From Marchantia polymorpha subsp. ruderalis (taxonomy: Eukaryota; Streptophyta; Marchantiopsida; Marchantiales; Marchantiaceae), in the NCBI GenBank assembly GCA_037833965.1, contig AP031355.1, positions 22,965,501 through 23,029,500 on the forward strand: DNA of 64,000 nt, in the 5' to 3' direction. The position numbers and the translations under genes were made by a program. Shown here piece after piece: positions 12,541 to 24,350 of the stretch. Below the pieces are notes generated by a model. The model worked only from the letters and a program-made list of their open reading frames with translations, was not told the origin of the DNA and ran no database searches. How positions within the stretch are numbered: position 1 is the stretch's first letter; every line of letters begins with the position of its first letter.

Positions 12541-15500
12541 ATTTATTGTGCAGGTGTTGATAGTAAATTTTAATCATGATGATCACTGTGACTGGACTTT
12601 GGCTCACGTTCCTAAATGGTACTGGTTCCGGACGTACGCCATTATGATGGCTACGGGCCATCGGGGGAAGGATTTTGTTCTCTAGCTAGGACCGATTTTC
12701 TGATCGCTTTCGTAAGAGAGTAGGCACAACGTATTAAATGTTCAAGTGCACATACAGTAGTCAATCCAGCAAGTTGATACCCCCTCCTTCCCTCGATGCC
12801 ATGACACATGCAGCAAGTCGGATTTAAGCACAGCTGCGCTGCGCACAACTCAACTCGACCCGACTGCGTGCGAGTGTGTAAGCAAGAGGGAGGAAATATC
12901 CGTCGCTTATCTGATTCGCTTATCACACGAAATAAAAGCCCCCTGTACTCCCCTGTACGCTCCACGGACTTCCGCTCCGTCCCACCCTACCTCCTACTCG
13001 ACCCTCCCCCCCCCTCCCTGCCAGGCACATGATATTCGTGAGTAGTCCACCTCTCGTACCACACTCTCTCATAGATGCACGAAGTACTAGCCCACATGCA
13101 TCACTGCCAATCTCGAAGCCCCTCCTCCGTTCTCGAACATGTTGTGATTTAGCATTTTAGTGTATTCTGCAAGGAGTTGGTCCCCGGTCGGTACTTTTAT
13201 CCGTTGAGCAGATAGACAGCCCCTGTTCTTCTTCTTCTTCTTCACCCTCCTCCTCCTCCTCCCCCTTCCCTCCCTCCTCCTCCTCCTCGACCCAGACCCA
13301 GATAATATCTACTTCTCTCTTTCTCTAAAGTGGGCCATATGGACCAATGGCCCATACATGTCATCTCGGATCGTCCTTCTCAGACAGACAAATGTGGTGC
13401 TACGTGAGAAGCCTTAACTTGACTTGCCTTGATCTTCCTTTGCCTTGCCTTCCCTCCCCTGACTTCCGGGGGTTTAAACCCTAAAGTGTAGATTGAATTT
13501 GTCCCAGGGGAGGAGTTCGGTGGCAAGGGGGACCCTACGACATGTACGGGACTGTTATTGAAGAAACTGAGCATGTGCTCTGGGTACGATTTGCATGAGT
13601 ACAGTGATAGCATTTTGGCCAACAGTCTCGCAGTCCAGGACAACGCGTCGGTCATTCTCATGTGCCTTCTTCGCCATGTACAGCAGACCCACATCCACAA
13701 CTTGGTTTCTATACCCAATCCGCAACTGTGGCTTGTGAGAGAAACCGGGAAATCTAGTGTGCGCTCTCTGATCACACCTCAATCTCTACATATGCTCAGA
13801 GCAAAATCTGGAAATGCGCTCGGTTCGCTTCCTCTCATACACCAACCGTTGGTTAACTTGGGAGCAAAACCTGGAAATCTACACCATCTCCGTAGGCACA
13901 CCGGCCATCTGCACTCGGCAATGCCACCTGCAAGGCCACTGTGCCCGCGCAAGAACCTCCGTAATCAACGATGTGAACTGTAAATTGGATAAGCTCAACT
14001 GTTAGTACCGATATGCACTGCCAATTCTGCTACCGACCTCAAGAGCACAGTGGTCGAGCCTCGGAGCCCAAACATGTGTCACTGCATCAAGCTGCCGATG
14101 GTTATCACATACAGAGCATTAGACTGCCTGCCAGTGCTCGGACATCCACGTAAGACAACGCTCTCGGGCCTCCATATTTAGATTTGCTCATCCCTTGCGG
14201 CCAGCTTCTTCACACAGCGAGGGATCACCAGCTCGGGATCTCTTCGTTCGATGAAGGAGCAAACGAAGTGCGAGGTTTATGTGCGAACTCTTGGTTCGAC
14301 CACTAGACCAGTGACGAGTTTGTGCATGGGAATTCATCTCAATGAGATGTGCATGTTCCGACCTACAGTACCAGCAGTCTCTGTCACGAAATAAATGCCA
14401 CATGGGTTGTTGAGACAACTCTTTGGAGAATTTCACGCATCGATCAATTACACAGTCAGTGAGGCAGGCAGGCAGGCGCTGCATTTTGTCTTGCAGGAGC
14501 TCTCGTTAGTTCAGGCCCGGTTGTGGCATCATCTCTCCTCCTCTCAAATATTTTAGTGCATTGAACGCAGAGAGACAGCTAGACCAACATGACCGGCCTC
14601 CTATCTCTCTCTCCCTCTCTCGTTCGACTAACTCAGTTGCGACACAATGCATTGCAGTCAAGGGCTTGCGGACCGGGTCTTCAGCCTTGGTGCCTTGTGC
14701 TCGAGACAAGTAACCTCGCCTCCCATACATTCACGCCTGCTCGGACACGTGTGCTGCACTGTTGCTTATGCCGCAATATCCTTGTGTTGTTTCCACACAC
14801 ACAATGTCGAATTCACGAGCTCAATCCCTCACAATGATTACTCGCACCCACACCGATTTTCCGATCATAACGAGGTTATAACATTCAGTAATGTTCCAGT
14901 GTAATCCGTCCACTGCAAGGTGCTGAAGCATTACTTTGGTCGTATAGTCTTCCATCCGGATGTAAGCTTCCTTCCAAGTGTGATTGCTTGTATGAAAGCT
15001 GGCATGGTCCTATCAGAAAGAATGTGTCAATCATAAAGGTGCAAGATGAATGTTTGTTTCCTAGGGAGCGAGCTGGCGTTCGACACTTGCTTTGAAGGTC
15101 TCGTTTAGAGCATTTAATGTACATGTGGCGAGACAAGTTTTCGAATCACGAGACAAAAGCATTGAGATAACAAAGAAGAGACCAAACTGAAGAAGGGCAC
15201 AAAAACTGTTTCTTATGAATTGAACGCTGCCAAGAAGTGCAAGCATACTCTTCAGTGGGCTCTGGAAATTGCCCACAAGAAAGTTTCCAGCCATTCACCC
15301 AGCACCCCAAACACACACGGCCATGTACGTTGCAAGCACAGCTCAGATTCGATGGGCCGATGGGCACCACCATTGACGACTATCAGAAAGAATTGAGCAA
15401 CAATTTCGTCAAGACTCGGCTCGTTCCAGAGATGGAAAATGAGAAGTGTTCAACCAGGCGAAGAGCGACTCGAGAGCAAGGGCATCCGTTCCAGTGAACA

Positions 15501-16106
15501 CCTCAAACGAAAATGGGTCCAATTAAAAACATTCGACTGACAGTCTCCCTCATTGAAGAAGATCCATTCATGCACAACACAATTCATCGAGAAGGGCGAA
15601 GGCTGTGCAGGTGGGTAAGAAAGAGGTGAATTTTCACAAGGTGTGTTATAATACAGAGTGGTACATTACTGAATCAAGGTCATCATATACTCGCAAGAGC
15701 CTAGCTAGACTTTGAAGGAGATTCATTCTCCTCGACCTACAAAAACTTGTGTGATGAAGATTTGCTTTCGGCTAGGAATTATTGGAGCCGAACTCGCGCT
15801 GGGAGAGGAGCTCCCAGAATTGGCTCCATGGTATTCAAAACCGTGACGTATCGTTGGCGCAGCGACCAGGAACAGAGGGCGGCCGGCGCAGGAGCAGCCG
15901 TAAGCCGAGAGCCGGGGCGAAAAGAATAAGAGTGAGATGATCTCCCCCGCGAGTGGACGGCGCCGAGAGCCGCAGGTGTGTTGCATGCGGGACGGCAGCA
16001 GAGGTGCACCATGGCGGACCGGCGAATTCCACGTTCAGCTCTCGCGCTCGCGAGCGTGGCGTCAGAATGTGGAGAAGGAGTCGCGAATGGAAGGGGATGT
16101 ACACGC
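12541..16106. other. No gene recognised; includes the 3' side of the IBH1-like gene
   Basis: Balanced-composition sequence. Frames at 13380-13983 (131-141 codons on both strands), 14188-14484 and 15237-15497 have no recognisable motif. A TTC/CCT microsatellite lies at 13218-13290. The 3' UTR of the HLH gene should occupy the last few hundred bases before 16106; no clear polyadenylation signal was fixed. Confidence 0.4.
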
Positions 16107-17000
16107 TTACGAGGCCGAGAACTCGGGCATGCGGGCTTGCTGCGCGTCGAGGGCGCTGGCGAGCGCCTGCATGGATTGCACCTGCATCTGCAGGAACATG
16201 ACGAAATCGGCCGTCTCATCCAGCAGCGACGAGGTGTCCATGTTGGAGCCGCCGGGCACGAGTCTTTGCAAGGCCACGAATCGGCTCTCGAGGTCCTGAT
16301 CCTGTTCGACGCTCTCGGCGACCTTGAGCGATCGCGAGGGCCTGCTGCGGGGCCGCGCCAGCGATTTCACCTTGCGCAGCACGGGCTTGGGCTTCCAGGC
16401 GCATCTCAGCAGGCGCCTCTTGCTCTTGTTCCTCAGCGCCAGCTTCTTGAGAATCGCCTGCCTGCTCGCTTCCAGATAGCATTCGTGATTTCTGAAGCAA
16501 TTTTCCCTGTCTCCCTTGCGCAGCGTGCGCCCGGCCAAGTTCCTTCTACCCGCTAATCTTTTCCTCTGCACGAATAAGTTCCCGTAACTGCGCATCAACC
16601 TGCTGCTGGCGCTCTCCGTCCTCTCGGGCGGGCAGCCGCACTCGCCAGTGTGGTGATTGGACGAGGTCGATTCGGCCGGGCTCGCGCAGGGCTCGGAGCC
16701 TCGCGATTGCCTCTCCTCGCAGGCGGGTTGCACGGCCTGGATGGACGAGGAGGAGGTGGCGGCCAGCTTCTGGCTCAGGGCGTCGCTCCACGAGGCTCCG
16801 CTGCCGCTGATGGCCAGCGACGCATCGGCCGCGAATTGAATTGCTTTGAAACGATCCGAGACCGTGGACAGATCGGCCGACAGGTTGACGATGTTGTAGG
16901 CAGGGAGGAACGACTTCAGAAATGACGCAGAGTAATCCGAGCCGTCGTGGATGGACGTTTGCAGCGTAATTCCACTACTGTCACAAAGAACGTGATCCAT
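16107..17000 (-). CDS. IBH1-like atypical HLH transcriptional regulator
   Basis: A single-exon 297-residue protein, from ATG at 17000 to TAA at 16107. Residues 26-80 match the conserved N-terminal region of IBH1-type proteins: a FLKSFLPA stretch, then FAADASLAISG followed by SWSDAL. Residues 140-225 are rich in Arg and Lys. Residues 239-283 form an HLH with LQRLVPGG in helix 1, a DTSSLLDETADF turn, and helix 2 containing FLQMQVQSMQAL. The canonical E-box-contacting basic region is missing. Known family members (IBH1, AIFs, PAR1) act in the nucleus as non-DNA-binding repressors that titrate growth-promoting bHLH proteins. The length exceeds the roughly 150-200 residues usual for IBH1, owing to a Ser-rich middle (80-135). 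The open frame is backed by the sharp domain match, not just GC bias. Placement within the IBH1/AIF/PAR1 group is inference. Confidence 0.85.
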   Translation of the reverse strand: MDHVLCDSSGITLQTSIHDGSDYSASFLKSFLPAYNIVNLSADLSTVSDRFKAIQFAADASLAISGSGASWSDALSQKLAATSSSSIQAVQPACEERQSRGSEPCASPAESTSSNHHTGECGCPPERTESASSRLMRSYGNLFVQRKRLAGRRNLAGRTLRKGDRENCFRNHECYLEASRQAILKKLALRNKSKRRLLRCAWKPKPVLRKVKSLARPRSRPSRSLKVAESVEQDQDLESRFVALQRLVPGGSNMDTSSLLDETADFVMFLQMQVQSMQALASALDAQQARMPEFSAS

Positions 17001-17456
17001 TGTGGCAAAGTCCGCGCAATTCGGCGCTCAAAAATCTCTCCAAGCCTTACGCCTGCCTGCTACGACCGAGCTCTTCTCAACCGACCTACTCGGCTCTCGA
17101 GAAACTCTCGCAACCAAAACTCTACAAGCTCTCGTTGCCTTGGCCTCGTTTCCTTCCGATCACTCTCGAATTAAGACTATCGCACGATAAGCCCCCGCGT
17201 CAATTTCGTCGTCGCGCTCCTCTCAGGCAGCGCTTCCACGGCAGCACCGAATCGGCTTCTCCCTCGAGGGAGACGGATCGGATAAATTGCACAAGGGGGT
17301 AGCAGACGCCCAATCCTGTCAGTGGTCGTATGCGTGAGGCGAGAGAGTGTGTGTGCTCTCGAGCGAGGGAGTGCGGGAGGCAGTGAGGGCTACGAAGTGG
17401 GCGAGTGTTTGTTGTGAGCGACTGGGCTTATGGAGCAACAGGTATACCCGTAGAGG

Positions 17457-17495
<39 letters not shown>

Positions 17496-20400
17496 CTCAG
17501 GGTGCTTAGAGCGACTGAGTAATAGCGGGCTACTAACCTCTGGGAGGGCCTCTGGCTCACTATAACCCTTTTCGCTTGGCACGCTCTGGAGCATGAGCAG
17601 GAGGCACGCAGACGGGGGCTGGGGGAGGAGGAGGGGGGAGACTGGGAGAGAGAGAGGAGAGCGGAGGTGGAGGAGGAGCTTGTCAGCAACTGACTTTGAA
17701 CTGGAAGCCTGACTTCAAGCCCTTTGAAGCAACATGAATCGCCGGGCACGAGAGGAAGGTGCTTCCAAGAGCCACTAGACTCCAAATGCTGATCTTAGAC
17801 ATAGGGTTGAAGATAACGGTGACTTTGGTGGTGTTGAGCATCCCTTTTGAGACATCGCGACGTAAGCCGAACCAGTGTCTGACCAGCGAGTGCCAGGCGA
17901 AGGAATGACAGAAGAAGAAGCTAGCAGATCAGAGCCCCAAGCGCAGGCCCGGGCGAGCTTTACTTGTTACTGTTGTAAGTTGCCACAACGGCAACCAGAA
18001 TCGGAAAGGGGGCAAAAGCAGGCCCCAGCCCCGTAAAGTAAAATTCCGGGCGCGGAGGAAGCGAGCGCGCGTTGCGTTGCAGCCAGGAGAGAAGCGCGAA
18101 CGTTAGACTGACTGACGAACTGACCGCCCGCCTGACAGACAACGGAGGCTAGCTAGAGCGGCAGGGGGGCAGGGCCAGGGCCAGGGGCAGCAGCAGAAGC
18201 CTACGATGGCAAGCGCGAGCGAGCTCAAGTCCAAGGGAGCTAGCGTAGTGTGTGTGTGGGGGTGGGGGTTAGAGTAGGATGCTACTGCGCTCGCGCTTGC
18301 CACCGTGGGGCTCAACCGGGTGCTGGTCGTCTGGGCCATAACGGGTCGCGGGGCGAGCCCGGCGGTACAGGCATTGGCGCGTATTCCTCGGGTCGAGTGC
18401 CGAGCGGCGTCACCCGGCCGACGGAGCGGGCTCCCTTCCCTGGGCCATGGCCTCCCGCCCCGTCTTAGCCCCAGGCCTGGTCCCTAGCGCGTGATGATGA
18501 GTCGACACAGACACATGCATGCTCTCCCACTCCGCACCCTTCTCCCTGCCCCTGCCCCTGCCCCCAAAAGGTCACATCCAAAATACGACACCGGCCACAG
18601 AGAGCGAGCGAGACCGCGTTCGCTCCCTCGCTCGCCTGCCTAGTAACCACGCTCCGGTGCCCCCCTTTCCCGATTGGGCTGCCACAGATAAAAAAGCAAA
18701 GGGCCTGCTCCTGGCAGTTACTAGATCGGCCAACAACCCGTTCCCCCATAGATTCACCCGCACCCGCTCGACTGCACCCCCTATCCCCGCAACAAACCCC
18801 AGTAACAACTGACCGAGACGAGTACAATCGGCCCAGCGGATCAGCCCTAGCCTCCTACCGTAGGCTCTCCCCTCTTACAGTACTCGGCTGACGTGAAATT
18901 GTAAAGTATGCAGACCATATCGATCACTCACCGCGCCTGCTCGTGTGTCACATGATTTTAGAGCTCTGAGCTGAGCTGAGCTGAACTGCATTTCAAATCG
19001 TCCCAGCGTGATGCCATTCTTTTTAGTCCTCCAGAAGCTGCAGAGTTTTAACCCTTCACTTCAGGTGCCCGCATTAAACTTACATTTGCCTCTCATCTAC
19101 TGTAATCCTCTATTTCAGCTACCTTCATTCACGTTCGACATTCGTTCGAATTTCTGTGAACTCTTTGCGATGTCATTTTCCTCGGTGAATCCAGTCCTCC
19201 CTCCCTCCCTCCCTCCCTCCCTCTCTCTGTGTCTTTGCCCCTCCTGTCCACTTCCTAGCCTACTAGACTTGTAGTAACTCTGTGTGACTGGGCTGCAGTG
19301 TGACATAAATTTTCCCAACTTCCGTCACGGTGGTAGTGGATGACGGATTTTGGTTGCTTTTCAGAGTGGGAGATCATTCTTGGTCTCCGAATTTAGCCTT
19401 GATCGCTTGTTCTCTTGGCCGAAAACACTAAAAGTGCACACACACTTTCAAAATACTCATTCAGCCAGGTCCCACCATAATGATCAGTGTTGTATAATAC
19501 CTGTCATTCCAGAGTGAATTAAAAGAGGCGTCTCATATTTCTGCTTTGTAAGGATAAAAATAATGGAGAAATATGCAAAAGTAAGAAGAAATTGGGGTGG
19601 AATCAATTTACTAATTATTTCTGACATTCGATCTTTTGAGATCGGAAACTTAAATCGCTGTAAACTTTCAAAAGATTGGTTCTTTCGATTTACATTGACT
19701 TGCGCTCCCGGTCGCACAGGGCGCGGATGTCAGAGGAAAAATCATTCGTCGAGATTGGGATTGTGATGGAACACACATGGAAATCATCATATGTTTCAAA
19801 TAAATGAAAACTTTCTCAGACATTTGTGAATAAAGTCTACTCCGGCACTGGAGAGGAATAAATAATTCGACATGGAAAGAAAATGTCATTCACCGACGGA
19901 CACTGATTCGCGCTCCGAAGACGACGACGATTCATTTCGCGGAACCACCTCGTGCCAGGGAAATGCTCGGCAGCGGGCCGAGACGGGCATGTGACGCACC
20001 GCAAGGGCACGGATGCTTTCGCCGCTGCATTAAGCGCGGTTGTCACTCCGAATTGACGAAAGCGCACTGGAAAACGTGGCAACCTGCGAGGGCTGCGAGC
20101 CTCGTTAAAGTCCGCCCTGACAGGGCCGTCCTGCCGGCTGCGGATTAATTAACTGTATGGCAAGGCAGACCAGCATCCTGGCCAGGAACCGGACGAGACG
20201 ACTGGGGGCTTAAGTGCCCCGAAAGCGGGGAACTGAGCTTGTCCGAGGTGTCGCGCGCGGCTGGTCTAGCTGTAAATGGCGGAGGTCTGGCAGAGATGGC
20301 AGCAGCGGAGAAACTCCTCGGCCTTGTCTGGGACTTGCCCCTTAATTGGCCCTGAATTGGCCCACCCCCCACCCCCCGGCGGCCTTGGCCCTTCCCCGCA

Positions 20401-20700
20401 CAGCTCTTTCTAGCCCCTAACGGATATCCGAGACATTGACCCTTCCGCTACTTTGACCACTAGCGCGCCCCCGCGCCCGCCCGCCTTCCTGCTTGCCGGC
20501 ACAGTTCGCCGGCACCAGCCATTGTTAGCAGATCTCTACCGGGGGGCTAGGACCACTGCCACTTGCGCTTACGACAGCTGGATGCACTATATCGCCAATT
20601 TAGCGCATCCAAATATCCCGATTAAGCCCCGCGTTTAGTTACTCGCGAAGGAGCACCGCTGTACCGGACTGTAACTCTGCCGCGCGGGGGTGAAGGCGCT
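17001..20700. other. Leader and promoter side of the IBH1-like gene; no other gene recognised
   Basis: This is the sequence upstream of the minus-strand HLH gene. It has a GA tract at 17459-17493 and CT/CCCT tracts near 17610-17670 and 19199-19224. A minus-strand ATG frame at 17319-17594 (91 codons) overlaps the GA tract and could act as an upstream ORF if the transcript starts that far away, but its protein is low-complexity. No TATA box or transcription start could be fixed. Open frames at 18.1-18.8 kb are GC-bias artefacts. Confidence 0.5.
17459..17493. repeat. GA dinucleotide microsatellite in the IBH1-like gene leader
   Basis: About 17 GA units. On the sense (minus) strand of the HLH gene it is a CT tract, common in plant 5' leaders and promoters. 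Confidence 0.85.
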
Positions 20701-20724
20701 TGTCCCTATCGCGAGGGGGGGCTC

Positions 20725-22640
20725 GCTCTCGAGAGTCGAGTCTCGGATCGTTCGCTGCTGCGATCGCGATTCGGTACGTCCCGAGAAGCACCACGTCGAC
20801 CGAACAGGCACAGGTCTGTCGGGGACGGGGGCTAGTGCGTACGAACGAACGCAGAGTGCCAAATCCGTAGACATTAAGGTTACCACCCTTCCGAACCTAC
20901 CGCAGGGTTGGATTGGATTAGAATGGACTGTACGTCACGTTCTCGAGCTCAGCGAAATTTTCACATGTTATCACGTTGGATCTTTTGCTGCGCTACGGCT
21001 CGTCAAGGCACCACGTCGATGGGTGCGATCTGGCCGCATAGATCCTCCGAGGTCGACTCGGGTCTGGTTTGGCGGAACTCGCGTCGGGTTGGGTGGGTCA
21101 TCAATTGACCGGCCAGGCCCTGGACTGTAGCCACCGCGGGCGGTTCTCGCCCCCAAAACCTCCTCCTCCCAGGCCCCAGGCCCCAGGCCCGCAGCCCTAC
21201 TGCTCCCCCCGCGTCAGTGCCGACGGGAGCGTCTTCGGTCGCGTTACATGTTCCGCGATCGGATCTTTTGCTGCGCTACGGCTCGCGAAGAAACCACGTC
21301 GACGTCTGCGACCTGGCCTGGCCGTCGAGGCGGAGGTGCCAATTTTGGAGTCGGCGAGTTCGCAGGGGCCTGTATTTTCTCCCCATTTGTTTACTGCCCC
21401 GCCTGTCTCTTGCTATTCCCTGCCCTGCCCTGCCCTGCCCTGCTAGGCCCTGCCCTGTCCCTCGGGGGCTCGCCAACCCCCTCCCTCCCCTCCCTCCACT
21501 CCTCTCCGTTAGTTAACGATCCAGAGGTTGACCGCGATCATGTTCTCGATCGGATCTTTTGCCGCTCCACGGCTTGCGGCAGAACCACGTTGATCGTCGC
21601 GATCCGGCGCGCGTTCCAGTGTGACGAAGGTGGCTGCACATTGAGTGCTTGGTCGAACTGTCTCGGGCCTCTCCGGGGCTTGTGATGCGATGCGTCCTTC
21701 CAAGATCCCGCTGCTCTTCAATCTCGTTACATGTTCGCGCATCGGATCTTTTGCGAGCGGAACTACCACATTCGCCGTTAACTATTGCCCCTGGCTGCAT
21801 CTGCCACCATTGCCAATTTTGGTCCGGGCTTCGTCTGCGCTACAGTTCACGGGGTCGATGCCCGACTGAAGCCAAATTTGGGGGTTGCTACCGGCCCCCG
21901 GATGCGAGTGATAGCTCACGATTCTATTATTTTATGCGATCTCCGGCCCTCCATGGCATTAAAACCGTCCGTTAATCGTCCTGGCAGCCCCTTATCATGT
22001 TATCGCCTCGGATCTTTTGCTCCGCTCCTGCTAGTTAAAGCACTGAGCTGTGTTGTCCAGCGCTGGGGGTTGTCTATTCTTCTAGCCCCCTAGCGGTCCC
22101 CATTTATGATGGGGCTACTCTAGCGACTCGACCCCTTCTTGCAAATGCCAATCATGGGATCGAAACCCTCCTCCCTTACTAAATGCTCGACCCCCACCCC
22201 CGCTGAACAAGCCCCGGCGGGGTAGTGAGTGATCGCTAGCGGCTCCTTATCTCTAATCTATCGGCACTACGACGCACCGGGGGTAGTTCCGCCATAACCT
22301 CCAGCCCCCGCAGTCATGGGGCCGTCCGTGCTTTCGAACAGGTGACCGGACTCGAGGTGGTGCTACTCACTCACGCAGGCCCTCACTCGTTTTCTGGCCC
22401 TGCCACAAATCTTTCGAATCGGGCATGGCTGGATTACCGTGTCCGTGATGCCGTGTCGGGGAGAAGGATCCAGAGAGCAGAATCTCAATGGAGTACGCGA
22501 TCTCGCATTCTCCAGCTACTCTCTCATTCCTTCCATGCAAGCCCCAAGCCCCTCGCTCTACTCTATCCCGGCCTCGAGGCATCCGATGAGCCCGTTTACC
22601 ATGTTCCGCCTCCGGAGCAGAGAACCACGTCGAGGGCGTC
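20725..22640. repeat. Degenerate interspersed array of a GGATCTTTTGC motif, about 7 copies
   Basis: Recurring 60-75 bp unit of the form ATGTT, 5-8 bases, TCGGATCTTTTGC, then GCGCTACGGCTCG, then GAA-CCACGTCGA. Copies lie near 20743-20801, 20962-21034, 21243-21316, 21539-21610, 21724-21780, 21991-22050 and a truncated one at 22599-22640. Starts are about 190-300 bp apart, with one gap of about 600. Some units are followed by GCCAATTTTGG (21337, 21811). Read on the plus strand, several copies give a GSFAALRLVK-PRR-like peptide, but stops and frame changes interrupt any long protein. It looks like an ancient tandem repeat or a degraded gene-derived array. Confidence 0.7.
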
Positions 22641-24350
22641 ATGTGCCCCTGCGTCGGACGGGGTTGCAGGAACCACGCAGTCCTGCGACTGGAGGCAACG
22701 TTCGAATCTGCCCCAGCCCCCTGCCTCCCGCTGAGGCCCGGGCATGGCAACGGACCTGGTCACCGGCGACGCCCCGGGGCAACCGGTCTTAGAAAGGCGG
22801 AAGACGGGGTAGAGTCGCTCCGTGGGAGCCTCGGGGGCTCCTGCCTGGGAGCCGAAATGACACTCGGAGGCTAGAGGAGGACGACGGAGCGCGACCCGGC
22901 GGTGGCTGAGCTCCGTGAGGGCGGTGGGAGAGTCTGCGCGCACGAACGGCGTGACGACCTATTCGGGGGGGCTAGGCCGAGACGCGACGCATGTAGCGTG
23001 TAGGGCGGAACATGGAAGCACATGCTGATCGTCGGGGCCTCGGATCTGCCGTCTGGCCTAACCGCAGGCCCACGATGGTGCGGTTCGAGACGGAGGGCTG
23101 CCGGGGTTATCAGTCAGCGACAAATCGGTGGCTTCGACGGTACCGAAGTCGGCGACGTGGCCGACACCGTGCCGGAGGCTTGCCGGTACGGGTTCTGAAC
23201 GTCCCGGCGGGAGAGCGGCAGAGGCTGGCCGAGCCGGAGGACCACGAGCGTCGCCGCGAGACCTGGACCGCGTCGCCGCCGAGATCCGCGCCGGGTCTGC
23301 ATTCGAGCGTAGATACCCCCATCATCTTGAATATCATGAAGCCCAAGCCCCTGCCGTGCATGTTCTTCTACAAAACGGCCTGCCCCTTTCTCTGCCTGCT
23401 TGCCGGCCCAGCCTACCTCTGCGCCTCAGGTTGGTCCGAGGGCCTAAGCGGAAAGTGGCAAATAACTGCGGTTATGTGGATGCTCCAAACCTACGTGGGC
23501 CAAAGCTCATCGCTCGTTCGCCTAAAGCTCGTCGAGCTGCAGATGGGCATCGAACGAGGTCCAAATCGGCCACGACGTCGGGGCCTCCGAGTGCATGTGG
23601 TCGGAAGCCTGCCGCTGACATGAGAAATCATTCACCTCGGTTGTACTACGCAGTAATAGTGCACTGTCCCACACTCGGTACGAGGATGGTTCCTACAGTA
23701 CCAGTACGCTTTAGGGCCAAATATTAGCCCCCGCCCGCTGGATGGCCGGCTTTGCTTTGCAGCCAGCCTCGCGCCTCGGGCAGGGTAGCCCGCCCGCCCG
23801 CCCGCCCCCAAGCCCCCGCGAGGTTTAATTTTCAAAAGCTGCCCTGCCCGAGCTGCCCGCTGCCTTGTGATGCGGGCCACCCACGTTCTAACTGCCCACT
23901 CGAGGACGTTTTTACTGCCAGTTTGCGCTTCTTACCGCCAGTCAAGTCTAGCCCCCTCCTACAACCCCCCCCCCCCCCCCCCCTTCCCCCCTTCCCATGT
24001 GTCATCTGGCACGTCATAACTTTGTCCCCATTCGCCTGTATTCAATGCGCAACGCCTTGGATCTTTGTCTTTCCTGCCCGGCCTCCGTCCTCTCCATTTC
24101 TTCCCCCCGCCCCTCCTTTGTGCTTTTGTTTCTGCCTCCCCCGCCCGCCCTTGGCCCGGCCCCGCCCCCACCCCACCCCAACCCAACCCTGCAGGCTGTT
24201 GCTCCTGCTCTCGCCGGCCTTTGCCATCCGTTTCCTTGCGCACGGAGGTTGGTGATCGACGGGGGCAACTGCGGATAAACGGGCTTTCCTTCCATCCTCG
24301 GTGTCACCTATGTAGCCTTTTGATCGAATAAGTTGCATCTGCCCTTTTCG
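22641..24350. other. GC-rich stretch, no gene recognised
   Basis: Two overlapping plus-strand frames (23012-23623 and 23128-23727, about 200 codons each) occupy the same bases in different frames, so at least one is spurious; neither shows a domain. A 19-base C homopolymer lies at 23965-23983. CCCG tandem units occur near 23790-23815. Confidence 0.45.
23965..23983. repeat. Homopolymer of 19 C
   Basis: Nineteen consecutive C residues. Long C/G homopolymers are rare in plant nuclear DNA and prone to sequencing-length error. Confidence 0.85.

Noticed and set aside
13380..13983. Frames of 131-141 codons on both strands
   Set aside because: I tested them against reverse transcriptase, integrase and common plant domains by eye and found no motif; opposite-strand frames overlap.
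14250..14320. tRNA-like stretch with GGTTCGA and CTGGTCTAGTGGT on opposite strands
   Set aside because: No acceptor stem or anticodon arm can be drawn, and the T-loop-like and D-loop-like pieces are in the wrong order.
15978..16556. 192-codon plus-strand frame opposite the IBH1-like gene
   Set aside because: It is an antisense shadow of the GC-rich HLH coding sequence; the minus-strand frame carries the recognisable domains.
17319..17594. Conserved upstream ORF of the HLH gene, as in SAC51-type bHLH genes
   Set aside because: The frame runs through a CT repeat and encodes poly-Ser/Leu, and the main protein is IBH1-like rather than SAC51-like.
23012..23727. Two overlapping plus-strand frames of about 200 codons
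   Set aside because: They lie in different frames over the same GC-rich DNA, have no recognisable domain, and are flanked by more overlapping open frames.
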